Shown here: positions 25,103 to 32,231 of the stretch, piece by piece
How positions within the stretch are numbered: position 1 is the stretch's first letter
How the letters are laid out: each line of letters starts with the position of its first letter
Assembly: GCA_017514785.1 (NCBI GenBank)
Contig: JAFWIO010000060.1
Coordinates: 1-34,355 of the forward strand
Origin: Eubacterium sp.
Lineage (GTDB): Bacteria; Bacillota; Clostridia; Lachnospirales; Lachnospiraceae
DNA: 34,355 nucleotides
Direction: 5' to 3'
Notes under the pieces: generated by a model
What the model saw: the letters and a program-made list of their open reading frames with translations, nothing else
Told to the model about the DNA's origin: nothing
Databases searched by the model: none
Translations under genes and position numbers: made by a program

Positions 25103-25138
25103 TAAAAAAGAATGTGGTATTTCTACCACATTCTTTTT
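25103..25138. terminator. Bidirectional terminator between yihY and the DUF4190-like gene
   Basis: AAAAAGAATGTGGTA / TACCACATTCTTTTT is a perfect 15-bp stem with a 4-base loop, with A and T tracts that serve both convergent genes. Confidence 0.93.
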
Positions 25139-25141
25139 CAA

Positions 25142-25585
25142 TTAATAATACATATGAGCAGCTGCTCCTGATGCTAACAAAATAGCGTAAATAATCATAA
25201 TTACTACATATAGTACAACGTTGATTATACCGCAAATCTTACCAGCTTTAGCCTTTCCGTTATTAATGTCGCCAGTTTCTTGGAAATACTGATTTGCTAA
25301 TACAATAGCAATAATTCCTAAAACTAAACCACAACAGAAAAATCCTACGATACCACATACCATACTAGCTGTAGCCTTCCCATCATTAGCTGGTGGAGCT
25401 TGATTATAACCATTTTGGTTATAGCCTTGATTCTGCTGGTTATAAGCACCTTGATTAGCATCCTGCTGAACTTGAGGTTCAGGTGTAGGCTCTACTGTCT
25501 GCTCAGGTGTAGCCTGTGTTTGTTGCTCATTTAGATTAGTCTCTTCGTTTGGGTTAACATTTCCATTAATGTTGTTTTCATCCAT
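25142..25585 (-). CDS. DUF4190-like small membrane protein with Gln/Asn-rich N-terminus
   Basis: The 147-residue protein has a disordered N-terminal half rich in Gln, Asn, Glu and Pro (about 1-68, with QNQGYNQNGYNQ). Two hydrophobic helices follow at about 73-98 and 115-141. GKATASMVCGIVGFFCCGLVLG before helix 1, and the GKAKAGKICGIIN repeat before helix 2, match the two-copy pattern of DUF4190-type proteins. These are common in Gram-positive anaerobes and have no settled function. There is no signal peptide. The hydrophilic part is probably cytoplasmic, but that is inference. GGAGG lies upstream of the ATG. It has its own extended -10 promoter just after the desulfoferrodoxin stop, and I see no terminator in between, so read-through is possible. 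Confidence 0.8.
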   Translation of the reverse strand: MDENNINGNVNPNEETNLNEQQTQATPEQTVEPTPEPQVQQDANQGAYNQQNQGYNQNGYNQAPPANDGKATASMVCGIVGFFCCGLVLGIIAIVLANQYFQETGDINNGKAKAGKICGIINVVLYVVIMIIYAILLASGAAAHMYY

Positions 25586-25635
25586 AAAACGATTCCTCCA
25601 TTTTTTTATTAGTAGCTTCCGCTAACATTAATTAA

Positions 25636-25644
25636 ATTATAACA
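25636..25644 (-). promoter_or_regulatory. Extended -10 promoter of the DUF4190-like gene
   Basis: TGTTATAAT on the minus strand (TATAAT at 25641-25636) is an extended -10 box about 50 bases before the ATG. No good -35 is seen. Confidence 0.55.
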
Positions 25645-25659
25645 TAATCTAATTACTAA

Positions 25660-26034
25660 CTATATTTCTTTTTTCCATAATCTGTGAAGATTACAGTACT
25701 CAAATGCTGCTATAGGTTCATCACCTTCATTTAATATAAAAGCAGCAACTGGCTTATCACCAGGTTTTAATTTCTTTTTATATTCCATTTGAGTTGTCTC
25801 AAGAATAATCCACTCAATGTAGTGTTCTTCCTCCATAGGATGTTCCACTTCACCTACTCTTACTGTCACTACATCACCATTGATCTCGATAGCAGGCACA
25901 TGCTTTTCCTGTGCTGCATCTGTAGTACCAGGAACTAATTCTTCCATCTTTTCACCACAACACATAACAGGAACACCTGTATCTTTTTCATAGCGGATTA
26001 TATTTCCACAGTGATTACATACGTAAAATTTCAT
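25660..26034 (-). CDS. dfx: Desulfoferrodoxin (2Fe superoxide reductase)
   Basis: The enzyme reduces superoxide to hydrogen peroxide without making oxygen, which is the strategy of strict anaerobes. The 124 residues hold both iron sites. The N-terminal desulforedoxin-type site is C6-x2-C9 (CNHC) and C25-C26. The superoxide reductase site has H45 in EKHVP, H65, H71 and the C114-x2-H117 pair in CNLHRLW. Lys44 in the EKHVP loop corresponds to the residue known to assist superoxide binding. All ligands of a class I (2Fe) enzyme are present. The ribosome site is AAGGGAGGG. A 43-residue membrane protein gene lies 15 bases upstream and should be co-transcribed. No rubredoxin or rubrerythrin gene is adjacent. 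Confidence 0.96.
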   Translation of the reverse strand: MKFYVCNHCGNIIRYEKDTGVPVMCCGEKMEELVPGTTDAAQEKHVPAIEINGDVVTVRVGEVEHPMEEEHYIEWIILETTQMEYKKKLKPGDKPVAAFILNEGDEPIAAFEYCNLHRLWKKEI

Positions 26035-26049
26035 TATATAAGCCCTCCC

Positions 26050-26181
26050 TTATTCATCGTCTTTCTTTAGTAAATAATTGCACATGTAAACAAATAAACC
26101 GTACACAAATACAGTAACGAAAAATACTAATGCTAACACATTACGTTTTTCATTTGATATTTTTTTCTTATCATCTGCCAT
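26050..26181 (-). CDS. 43-residue single-pass membrane protein upstream of desulfoferrodoxin
   Basis: This short gene has a convincing ribosome site (GGAGGG, 7 bases before the ATG) and an extended -10 promoter. The protein begins MADDKKKISNEKRN and has one hydrophobic helix (VLALVFFVTVFVYGLFVYM, about 15-33). It ends CNYLLKKDDE. The charges suggest both ends are short and one helix crosses the membrane. I do not recognise it. It ends 15 bases before desulfoferrodoxin, in the same transcript, so a link to oxidative stress or to holding partners at the membrane is possible, but this is only inferred from position. Confidence 0.75.
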   Translation of the reverse strand: MADDKKKISNEKRNVLALVFFVTVFVYGLFVYMCNYLLKKDDE

Positions 26182-26210
26182 TTTATTACCCTCCGATTTA
26201 TCTTAAATTC

Positions 26211-26219
26211 ATTATAGCA
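26211..26219 (-). promoter_or_regulatory. Extended -10 promoter of the small ORF-dfx operon
   Basis: TGCTATAAT on the minus strand (TATAAT at 26216-26211) lies about 30 bases before the small ORF. A TTGCAT at 26240-26235 is a weak -35. It follows directly on the 6S RNA terminator. Confidence 0.6.
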
Positions 26220-26241
26220 AAACATAAAGTATATATGCAAT

Positions 26242-26275
26242 AAAAAAAGAATGTAACGTCCAGTTACATTCTTTT
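26242..26275 (-). terminator. Terminator of the 6S RNA transcript
   Basis: GAATGTAAC / GTTACATTC forms a perfect stem extended by A-T pairs, followed on the minus strand by a run of seven T. Confidence 0.88.
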
Positions 26276-26284
26276 TCTTAAACT

Positions 26285-26477
26285 ATTTTCCCTTAACTGC
26301 AAGTACTGCTCATTGACTCCTAGCAATGGCTAGGTGGGCAACCTCATCTGAACTTCTGCCTTCCACTGATTTTATGAGGCCTGACATCCGACTCAGAGAT
26401 TTGGAATCCCTTCAATGTGTTGTAGGTTCAAATTATGCAGCCCGTACAGTCAGGGTATCAAAGAATATTTCTTTGAT
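26285..26477 (-). ncRNA. ssrS: Probable 6S RNA
   Basis: About 190 bases between its own promoter and terminator encode no protein but fold like 6S RNA. The 5' arm ACTGTACGGGCTG (26450-26438) pairs with the 3' arm CAGTACTTGCAGT in 11 of 13 positions, closing one long rod. The interior has the 6S-like CTCTGAGTCGGAT stretch, close to the CCTGAGCCGATA of E. coli 6S. AAGGCAGAAGTTCAGATGAGG also resembles clostridial 6S as I remember it. 6S RNA binds sigma-A RNA polymerase by imitating an open promoter and dampens transcription in stationary phase. A covariance-model search would settle the assignment. Confidence 0.82.
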
Positions 26478-26483
26478 GTTTAT

Positions 26484-26512
26484 ATTATAAGAATTATGCC
26501 ATAAAAATACAA
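26484..26512 (-). promoter_or_regulatory. Promoter of the 6S RNA gene
   Basis: TTGTAT (26512-26507) and TATAAT (26489-26484) are 17 bases apart on the minus strand. The start is expected near 26477. Confidence 0.75.
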
Positions 26513-26543
26513 CTCTCCAAATTTTATTTGCATAACATTTTAC

Positions 26544-26572
26544 AAAAAAAGAGACCTGCTTTTGCAAGTCTC
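26544..26572 (-). terminator. pckA terminator
   Basis: GAGACTTGCA / TGCAGGTCTC-like stem (GAGAC with GTCTC at the base, TTGCA with TGC-G inside) is followed by seven T on the minus strand, 13 bases after the pckA stop. Confidence 0.88.
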
Positions 26573-26585
26573 TTAATTATCTTTT

Positions 26586-28190
26586 TTATAGTATTGGTCC
26601 TGCTTCTACTAATGCTTTACCAGCTTCGTTTGTAGTGTATTTAACAAAGTTCTTGTTAAATCTTGAAGCAAGATCTTTAGCTTTGTCTTCCCAAACTGTT
26701 GGATCCTCGTATGTATCTCTTGGATCTAGGATGTTTGTATCTACACCTTCTAGTTCTGTTGGAACTTCAAAGTTGAAGATTGGAATCTGTTTTGTTGGTG
26801 CACTGTTAATGTTTCCATTTAAGATTGCATCAATGATTCCACGTGTATCCTTGATTGAGATTCTCTTTCCGCTTCCATTCCATCCTGTGTTTACCAAGTA
26901 AGCCTTAGCTCCAGATGCCTGCATTCTCTTAACTAGTTCTTCTGCATACTTTGTAGGATGTAGTTCTAGGAATGCCTGACCGAAACATGCTGAGAATGTA
27001 GGTGTTGGCTCTGTGATTCCTCTCTCAGTACCAGCTAGCTTAGCAGTAAATCCTGATAGGAAGTAATACTGTGTCTGCTCTGGTGTAAGGATTGATACTG
27101 GAGGAAGTACTCCAAATGCGTCAGCTGAAAGGAAGATAACATCCTTTGCCGCAGGCGCTGTTGAAACAGGGCGAACAATCTTTTCAATGTGATCAATTGG
27201 ATATGATACACGAGTATTCTCTGTTACGCTCTTGTCGTCAAAATCTATTTTTCCATCGGCATCTACTGTTACGTTTTCTAGTAGTGCATTTCTCTTAATA
27301 GCGTTGTAAATATCTGGTTCAGATTCTTTGTCTAGGTTGATTACTTTCGCATAACAACCGCCTTCAAAGTTGAACACACCTTTGTCGTCCCAACCGTGCT
27401 CATCATCACCGATTAGAAGTCTCTTTGGATCAGTTGAAAGTGTAGTCTTACCTGTTCCTGATAGACCAAAGAAAATAGCTGTGTTTTCACCGTTCATATC
27501 TGTATTTGCCGAACAGTGCATTGAAGCAATACCCTTAAGTGGTAGGTAATAGTTCATCATTGAGAACATACCCTTCTTCATCTCTCCACCGTACCAAGTG
27601 TTTAGAATAACCTGCTCACGGCTAGAAACGTTAAATAGTACTGCTGTCTCTGAATTTAGGCCAAGTTCCTGATAGTTTTCAACTTTAGCTTTTGAAGCTG
27701 TGTAAACCATAAAGTCTGGCTCAAAGTTTTCAAGTTCTTCTGCTGAAGGCTTGATAAACATATTTGTTACAAAGTGTGCCTGCCAAGCAACTTCCATGAT
27801 AAATCTAACTGCCATTCTTGTGTCTTCATTAGCGCCACAGAATGCATCTACCACGTATAGTTTCTTGTTTGACAATTCATCAATGGCAAGTTTTTTACAT
27901 GCTTCCCATGTCTCTTCTGATGCTGGATGGTTATCGTTTGGATACTCTTCAGAATTCCACCAAACAGTGTCCTTTGAATTCTCATCCATTACGATGAATT
28001 TGTCTTTAGGTGATCTACCTGTGTAGATACCTGTCATAACGTTAACAGCATCTAATTCTGTTAACTGTCCTTTATCATAACCCTCTAATGTTGGGTCCAT
28101 CTCATCTTCAAATAACTTCTCGTATGAAGGGTTGTGAATAATCTCTGTCACGCCAGTGATTCCATATTTTGTTAAATCTAAATTAGCCAT
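26586..28190 (-). CDS. pckA: Phosphoenolpyruvate carboxykinase (ATP)
   Basis: The enzyme interconverts oxaloacetate + ATP and phosphoenolpyruvate + CO2 + ADP. In anaerobes it can run either for gluconeogenesis or for CO2 fixation towards succinate; the sequence does not tell which. The 534 residues show [11 protein letters not shown] (about 57-67), [18 protein letters not shown], the kinase-1 loop [11 protein letters not shown] (242-252) and GDDEHGW (kinase 2). [18 protein letters not shown] and [16 protein letters not shown] follow. All active-site stretches of the ATP class are intact. AAAGGAGG lies upstream. The single-gene unit has its own promoter, a leader of about 75 bases with two hairpins, and a terminator. 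Confidence 0.98.
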   Translation of the reverse strand: MANLDLTKYGITGVTEIIHNPSYEKLFEDEMDPTLEGYDKGQLTELDAVNVMTGIYTGRSPKDKFIVMDENSKDTVWWNSEEYPNDNHPASEETWEACKKLAIDELSNKKLYVVDAFCGANEDTRMAVRFIMEVAWQAHFVTNMFIKPSAEELENFEPDFMVYTASKAKVENYQELGLNSETAVLFNVSSREQVILNTWYGGEMKKGMFSMMNYYLPLKGIASMHCSANTDMNGENTAIFFGLSGTGKTTLSTDPKRLLIGDDEHGWDDKGVFNFEGGCYAKVINLDKESEPDIYNAIKRNALLENVTVDADGKIDFDDKSVTENTRVSYPIDHIEKIVRPVSTAPAAKDVIFLSADAFGVLPPVSILTPEQTQYYFLSGFTAKLAGTERGITEPTPTFSACFGQAFLELHPTKYAEELVKRMQASGAKAYLVNTGWNGSGKRISIKDTRGIIDAILNGNINSAPTKQIPIFNFEVPTELEGVDTNILDPRDTYEDPTVWEDKAKDLASRFNKNFVKYTTNEAGKALVEAGPIL

Positions 28191-28206
28191 TATTTTTCCT
28201 CCTTTT

Positions 28207-28259
28207 ATATAGCAATTTTGCGCTATATGGGCGTATTTGTTGGTAATTCTTATACCAAA
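28207..28259 (-). promoter_or_regulatory. pckA leader with two small hairpins
   Basis: The minus-strand leader has a TTGGTA/TACCAA inverted repeat (28258-28240). It also has an ATATAGC/GCTATAT inverted repeat (28228-28208) that ends a few bases before the pckA Shine-Dalgarno. Either could be an operator or an RNA element; I recognise no known motif. Confidence 0.4.
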
Positions 28260-28271
28260 ACAACCTTGCGT

Positions 28272-28280
28272 ATTATAGCA
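28272..28280 (-). promoter_or_regulatory. Extended -10 promoter of pckA
   Basis: TGCTATAAT on the minus strand (TATAAT at 28277-28272) is an extended -10 box; TTTAAT at 28300-28295 is a weak -35 at 17 bases. Start is near 28265. Confidence 0.65.
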
Positions 28281-28299
28281 TAAAAAGGGCCAAAATTAA

Positions 28300-28328
28300 A
28301 GGACTTGTGACCTTAAATCACAAGTCCT
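28300..28328 (-). terminator. Terminator of the topB-glmS operon
   Basis: AGGACTTGTGA / TCACAAGTCCT is a perfect 11-bp stem with a 7-base loop, followed on the minus strand by TTAATTTT, just after the LRR protein stop. Confidence 0.82.
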
Positions 28329-28346
28329 AATTTTATAAAGTATGCC

Positions 28347-29678
28347 TTATTTTACTGTTACTTTTATCTTTGCACATATACCATTTTGAGCATATGCAAA
28401 TACTGTTGTTTTACCTTTCTTAACGCCCTTGATAACACCTTTTCCATTGACTGATGCTACCTTAGAATTCAATGACTCATATTTAATTTTACGATGTCTC
28501 TTAACTTTACCCTTCTTAGGCTTCTTTTCTTTAGCTTTAAGTTTAAATGTCTTCTTAACTTTGATACTAACTTTATTCTTCTTTGCTTTAGTCTTAACAC
28601 CAGTATCGTTTGTAACTTTTCCACCCTTTGTAGCAACGTGAACTGTCTTAGATGTAGATACTACTTTATTGTTTTTATCGATAGCGATAACGATAAACTT
28701 ATAGTATTTACCTTTCTTTAACTTCTTGCCACAAATCTTTTTGAAGTTATTTGATGTACCAGTTGTAATTCCGTGTCTTACATATTTATTCTTCTTGCCA
28801 CAGTTTGTAGCATAGAATGCATATTTAACTGCGCCAGAAACTTTCTTCCAACTAACCTTAATAGCGTTCTTCTTAACTTTCTTCTGTTTTAACTGAAGTA
28901 GTCCAAACACGGAACCAGCTGGATCAGCTTCACTTGAGTAATTTGTGATAGCCTTATCTGCTCTATCATATGAAGCGCCTTTGTCGTATGGGTTCTTTGG
29001 CTCAGTTCCACCACCATTTTCTGGTAGCACTCTAGTTACATGAGCATCTTTTGCTGGGTCATCCATGTACTTAATGATAATAGGTGCATTTGGTCTATCA
29101 GTGTTCAACTGTTGAAGTTCTCTATCTGCAACACTTCCCTGCACCACATAAGCTGTCACACCTTGAATTGGGTTAAGATCGCCAGTAGTTGCTATATATG
29201 ACATAAGATAAATAGACGATGGTGTGTCTTTAGCCTCACCTATTCTAATTGTTTTACAATTTGGAATATCAGCTAACGCAGCCTCTGCCATATAGACAAC
29301 AGTTCCACTTATGACAAGTTCTGTTATGCCTGTACAACCCGCAAAAGCTCTAGCACCTATAAATTGATAGCCGTCTGGAATTACTACTCTTTTAAGTTTT
29401 GTGTTTCCGGCAAATGCCTCTGGAGCAATCTCCTCTACAGGTATTTTATTATTATTGTAAATAATGTGAGTTGGCAAAACTAGATTTGTCTCGCTACCTG
29501 TATATCCATCAAGCCACAAAGATCCAATTCCACCACCATCATCATAGAACGTGAAATGAAATCCGTTCATCTCAATTTTAACTTGTTTAGTTTCAGCCTT
29601 TGTAGGTGCAGCAAACATAGTTACGCACACAGCAATAGCCAGAACAAAAACGCTTAATCTTTTTAGTACTTGTTTCAT
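28347..29678 (-). CDS. Secreted LRR_5/BspA-like protein with FN3-like and Ig-like domains
   Basis: This is a 443-residue exported protein. A signal peptide (1-28, cleavage near PTKA) precedes a beta-rich start. BspA-type leucine-rich repeats follow (about 80-146), reading IPVEEIAPEAFAGNTKLKRV and then the IGARAFAGCTGITELVIS unit. Residues 263-350 form an FN3-like domain (IKVSWKKVSGAVKYAFYAT). The C-terminal part (about 362-443) is a Big_2-type Ig-like domain (SKVASVNGKGVIKGVKKG). Both late domains are very lysine-rich. There is no sortase signal, so electrostatic wall binding is possible, but this is inference. It starts 12 bases after the acyltransferase gene with a strong AGGAGG site and is the last gene of its operon. 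Confidence 0.87.
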   Translation of the reverse strand: MKQVLKRLSVFVLAIAVCVTMFAAPTKAETKQVKIEMNGFHFTFYDDGGGIGSLWLDGYTGSETNLVLPTHIIYNNNKIPVEEIAPEAFAGNTKLKRVVIPDGYQFIGARAFAGCTGITELVISGTVVYMAEAALADIPNCKTIRIGEAKDTPSSIYLMSYIATTGDLNPIQGVTAYVVQGSVADRELQQLNTDRPNAPIIIKYMDDPAKDAHVTRVLPENGGGTEPKNPYDKGASYDRADKAITNYSSEADPAGSVFGLLQLKQKKVKKNAIKVSWKKVSGAVKYAFYATNCGKKNKYVRHGITTGTSNNFKKICGKKLKKGKYYKFIVIAIDKNNKVVSTSKTVHVATKGGKVTNDTGVKTKAKKNKVSIKVKKTFKLKAKEKKPKKGKVKRHRKIKYESLNSKVASVNGKGVIKGVKKGKTTVFAYAQNGICAKIKVTVK

Positions 29679-29690
29679 AGTTGCTTCCTC

Positions 29691-30353
29691 CTATTTTTTG
29701 TCTACTATTATATCCGTACTTTTATATATGCTATTCTCAGGCACTACTCCACGAACCGGCGACAAAGGATAAATATTTGTATTTCGTCCAATGACCGTTC
29801 CAGGATTTAGCACCGAGTTACATCCAACTTCTACATAGTCGCCAATCATAGCGCCAAACTTCTTAAGGCCTGTCTCTATTTCTTCACCTTCATTTTTAAC
29901 TACAACTAACGTCTTGTCTGATTTTACATTTGATGTGATAGATCCAGCTCCCATATGAGAATGAGTTCCTAAAATACTATCGCCCACATAATTATAATGA
30001 GGCACTTGAACTGTATTAAACAAAACTACGTTCTTAAGTTCTGTAGAGTTTCCAACCACACAGTTTTTTCCAACTAAAACATTACCTCTAATAAATGCAC
30101 CTGGTCTAACCTCCGTGTCTGCATCTATAATAAGAGGTCCGTTAAGTGTAGCTGTCTTTGCAATCTTTACAGACTTGTGAATCCAAATGTTTTCTTCTGG
30201 ATGATTAAACTCGTCCGACAAAGTCTCACCAAGTTTAGTTACAAAATCACCAATCTCAGGCAACACTTCCCAAGGATATGTTTTTCCTTCAAACAAATCC
30301 TTTGCGATAGTCTCATTTAAATCATATAAATCTTTAATTGTTATAGCACTCAT
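29691..30353 (-). CDS. Left-handed beta-helix acyltransferase-like protein (GlmU C-terminal type)
   Basis: The 220 residues have an N-terminal helical segment (about 1-50) and then hexapeptide repeats of a left-handed beta-helix (about 60-205). Examples are IWIHKSVKIAKTATLNGPLI, VGKNCVVGNSTELKN and MIGDYVEVGCNSVLNPGTVIG. The insert PHYNYVGDSILGTHSHMGAGS resembles the acetyltransferase half of GlmU, including the His-containing active-site segment. A nucleotidyltransferase half is absent. Because glmS lies immediately upstream, a glucosamine-1-phosphate or related sugar acetyltransferase is the likeliest role, but substrate is inferred from position. The ribosome site is AGGAGAAG. Confidence 0.82.
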   Translation of the reverse strand: MSAITIKDLYDLNETIAKDLFEGKTYPWEVLPEIGDFVTKLGETLSDEFNHPEENIWIHKSVKIAKTATLNGPLIIDADTEVRPGAFIRGNVLVGKNCVVGNSTELKNVVLFNTVQVPHYNYVGDSILGTHSHMGAGSITSNVKSDKTLVVVKNEGEEIETGLKKFGAMIGDYVEVGCNSVLNPGTVIGRNTNIYPLSPVRGVVPENSIYKSTDIIVDKK

Positions 30354-30370
30354 ATCTTCTCCTATTTTAA

Positions 30371-30393
30371 ATGGCGAGACAAAGTCCCGCCAT
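30371..30393 (-). other. Intercistronic hairpin between glmS and the acyltransferase gene
   Basis: ATGGCG...GAC / GTC...CGCCAT forms a stem with one mismatch pair and a 3-base loop in the 48-base gap. The following bases TTTAAAATAGG lack a good T-run, so it may attenuate or stabilise mRNA more than terminate. Confidence 0.5.
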
Positions 30394-30401
30394 AATTAAT
30401 C

Positions 30402-32219
30402 TTATTCTACTGTTACTGACTTAGCTAGGTTTCTAGGTTTATCTACATTAAATCCTTTTAGAACAGTTGTGTAGTATGCAATAAGCTGTAGAGGAATAAC
30501 TGTAACCATAGGCATAAGTACATCCTCTAATGCAGGAACTTCTATCAACTCATCATTTAGACCAGAGTTGAATTCTTCACCCTCTTTTGCAACAGTAATT
30601 GTAAATGCTCCACGAGATTTAACTTCAACTATATTGCTGACAGTTTTTTCTAGCAAAGCACTCTGAGTCGCAACACTAATAACTGGAACTCCGTCTTCTA
30701 TTAGAGAAATAGTTCCGTGCTTCAACTCACCAGCCGCATAACTTTCTGAATGGATGTATGAAATTTCTTTCAACTTCAAAGATCCTTCCATACTTAGAGC
30801 ATAGTCTAAACCTCTTCCAATATACATCAAACTCTGAGCTTTGATTAACTTAGAAGCAACTCTTTGACAATCGTGCTCACATTCCATTGTCTTTTCTATA
30901 ACATCTGGAACCTTTGAAAGTTCCGCAGTAAGTCTCTTACACTCTTCCTCTGTAATCTCACCCTTAGCATAAGCAAGTTCGAATGCAAGCAAATACATAA
31001 CTGACATCTGAACTGAGAATGCCTTTGTACTAGCAACAGAAATCTCTGGGCCAGCGTGTGTGTAGATTACCATATCTGAATCTCTTGCTATTGATGATCC
31101 TTTTACATTTACAATACCTAATACTTTGGCGCCCTTTTCTTGTGCAAGTTTAAGTGCTGCCTTTGTATCAGCTGTCTCACCTGACTGTGAAATAACGATA
31201 ACTAAATCCTCAGGTGTGATAATAGGATCTCTATATCTAAACTCTGAAGCTATATCAACTGTAACTTCCACTCTTGCTAACTTTTCAATTACATACTTTC
31301 CAACTACACCAGCGTGCATAGCTGTACCGCATGCTACGATAAATAATTTTCTATATCCTTTCAATTCTTCAAGTGTCAAACCGCACTCTGAAATATCAGG
31401 CATTCCGTCAATAATTCTAGGAGCAATTGTAGTCTTAACTGCATCTGGCTGCTCGTGAATTTCTTTAAGCATAAAGTGCTCATATCCACCTTTTTCTGCA
31501 GCATCCATATCAAGGTCAGAAACTTGAACTTCTTTTTTAATAGGTTCTTTGTGCATTCCACAAAACTCAACTCTGTCCTCTTTAATAGTTGCAATTTCAC
31601 CTTGCTCTAGAAGATAGTAATTCTTTGTGTACTGTAAAATGGCTGGAACGTCAGATGCGATGAAGTTTTCTTCGTCGCCCACGCCTATGATAAGCGGACT
31701 ATCTTTTCTTGCTGCAAAAATTCTATCTGGGAAGTCTTTAAAGATTATTCCAAGAGCATATGCTCCACGAACATCTTTTAAAGTTTTGATGATTGCATCA
31801 ATTGGATCTCCCTCATAATAGTAATCCAATAGTTTTGCAACAGTCTCTGTATCAGTCTCGCTATCAAAAGTATATCCCTTCTCAATAAGGAACTTCTTAA
31901 TATCTTTATAGTTTTCAATGATACCATTGTGAACGATTGACACTCTCTTGTTTCCGTGAGGGTGTGAATTGATATCTGAAGGCTCACCGTGAGTAGCCCA
32001 TCTAGTATGTCCAATACCAACGTGACCATCTGGTTTGTTTTGATCCACAATTTCTTTTAGGTTTTTAAGTTCACCTTTAGCCTTCTCTACATGGATTTCG
32101 CCGTCTTCAAATACCGCAATACCAGCCGAGTCGTATCCACGATACTCCAACTTCGACAAAGCATTCAGTAACACTTCTGAACAGTCTCTCTCGCCAATGT
32201 ATCCAACTATTCCACACAT
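30402..32219 (-). CDS. glmS: Glutamine-fructose-6-phosphate aminotransferase
   Basis: GlmS makes glucosamine-6-phosphate from fructose-6-phosphate and glutamine, the entry to UDP-GlcNAc and peptidoglycan. The 605 residues start MCGIVGYIGERD with Cys2 as nucleophile, followed by GHTRWATHGEPSDINSHPH and HNGIIENY (amidotransferase domain, about 1-230). Two SIS sugar-isomerase domains lie at about 285-420 (CGTAMHAGVVGKYVIE, ISQSGETADT) and 455-590 (IGRGLDYALSMEGSLKLKE). The C-terminal DKPRNLAKSVTVE tail completes the active site. The ribosome site is AAAGGAG. It follows topB by 12 bases, which leaves no room for a glmS ribozyme. Confidence 0.98.
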   Translation of the reverse strand: MCGIVGYIGERDCSEVLLNALSKLEYRGYDSAGIAVFEDGEIHVEKAKGELKNLKEIVDQNKPDGHVGIGHTRWATHGEPSDINSHPHGNKRVSIVHNGIIENYKDIKKFLIEKGYTFDSETDTETVAKLLDYYYEGDPIDAIIKTLKDVRGAYALGIIFKDFPDRIFAARKDSPLIIGVGDEENFIASDVPAILQYTKNYYLLEQGEIATIKEDRVEFCGMHKEPIKKEVQVSDLDMDAAEKGGYEHFMLKEIHEQPDAVKTTIAPRIIDGMPDISECGLTLEELKGYRKLFIVACGTAMHAGVVGKYVIEKLARVEVTVDIASEFRYRDPIITPEDLVIVISQSGETADTKAALKLAQEKGAKVLGIVNVKGSSIARDSDMVIYTHAGPEISVASTKAFSVQMSVMYLLAFELAYAKGEITEEECKRLTAELSKVPDVIEKTMECEHDCQRVASKLIKAQSLMYIGRGLDYALSMEGSLKLKEISYIHSESYAAGELKHGTISLIEDGVPVISVATQSALLEKTVSNIVEVKSRGAFTITVAKEGEEFNSGLNDELIEVPALEDVLMPMVTVIPLQLIAYYTTVLKGFNVDKPRNLAKSVTVE

Positions 32220-32231
32220 AATGTTTCTCCT

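Noticed and set aside
32220-32231. A glmS ribozyme, common in front of Firmicute glmS genes.
   Set aside because: Only 12 bases separate topB and glmS, far too few for the ribozyme core.
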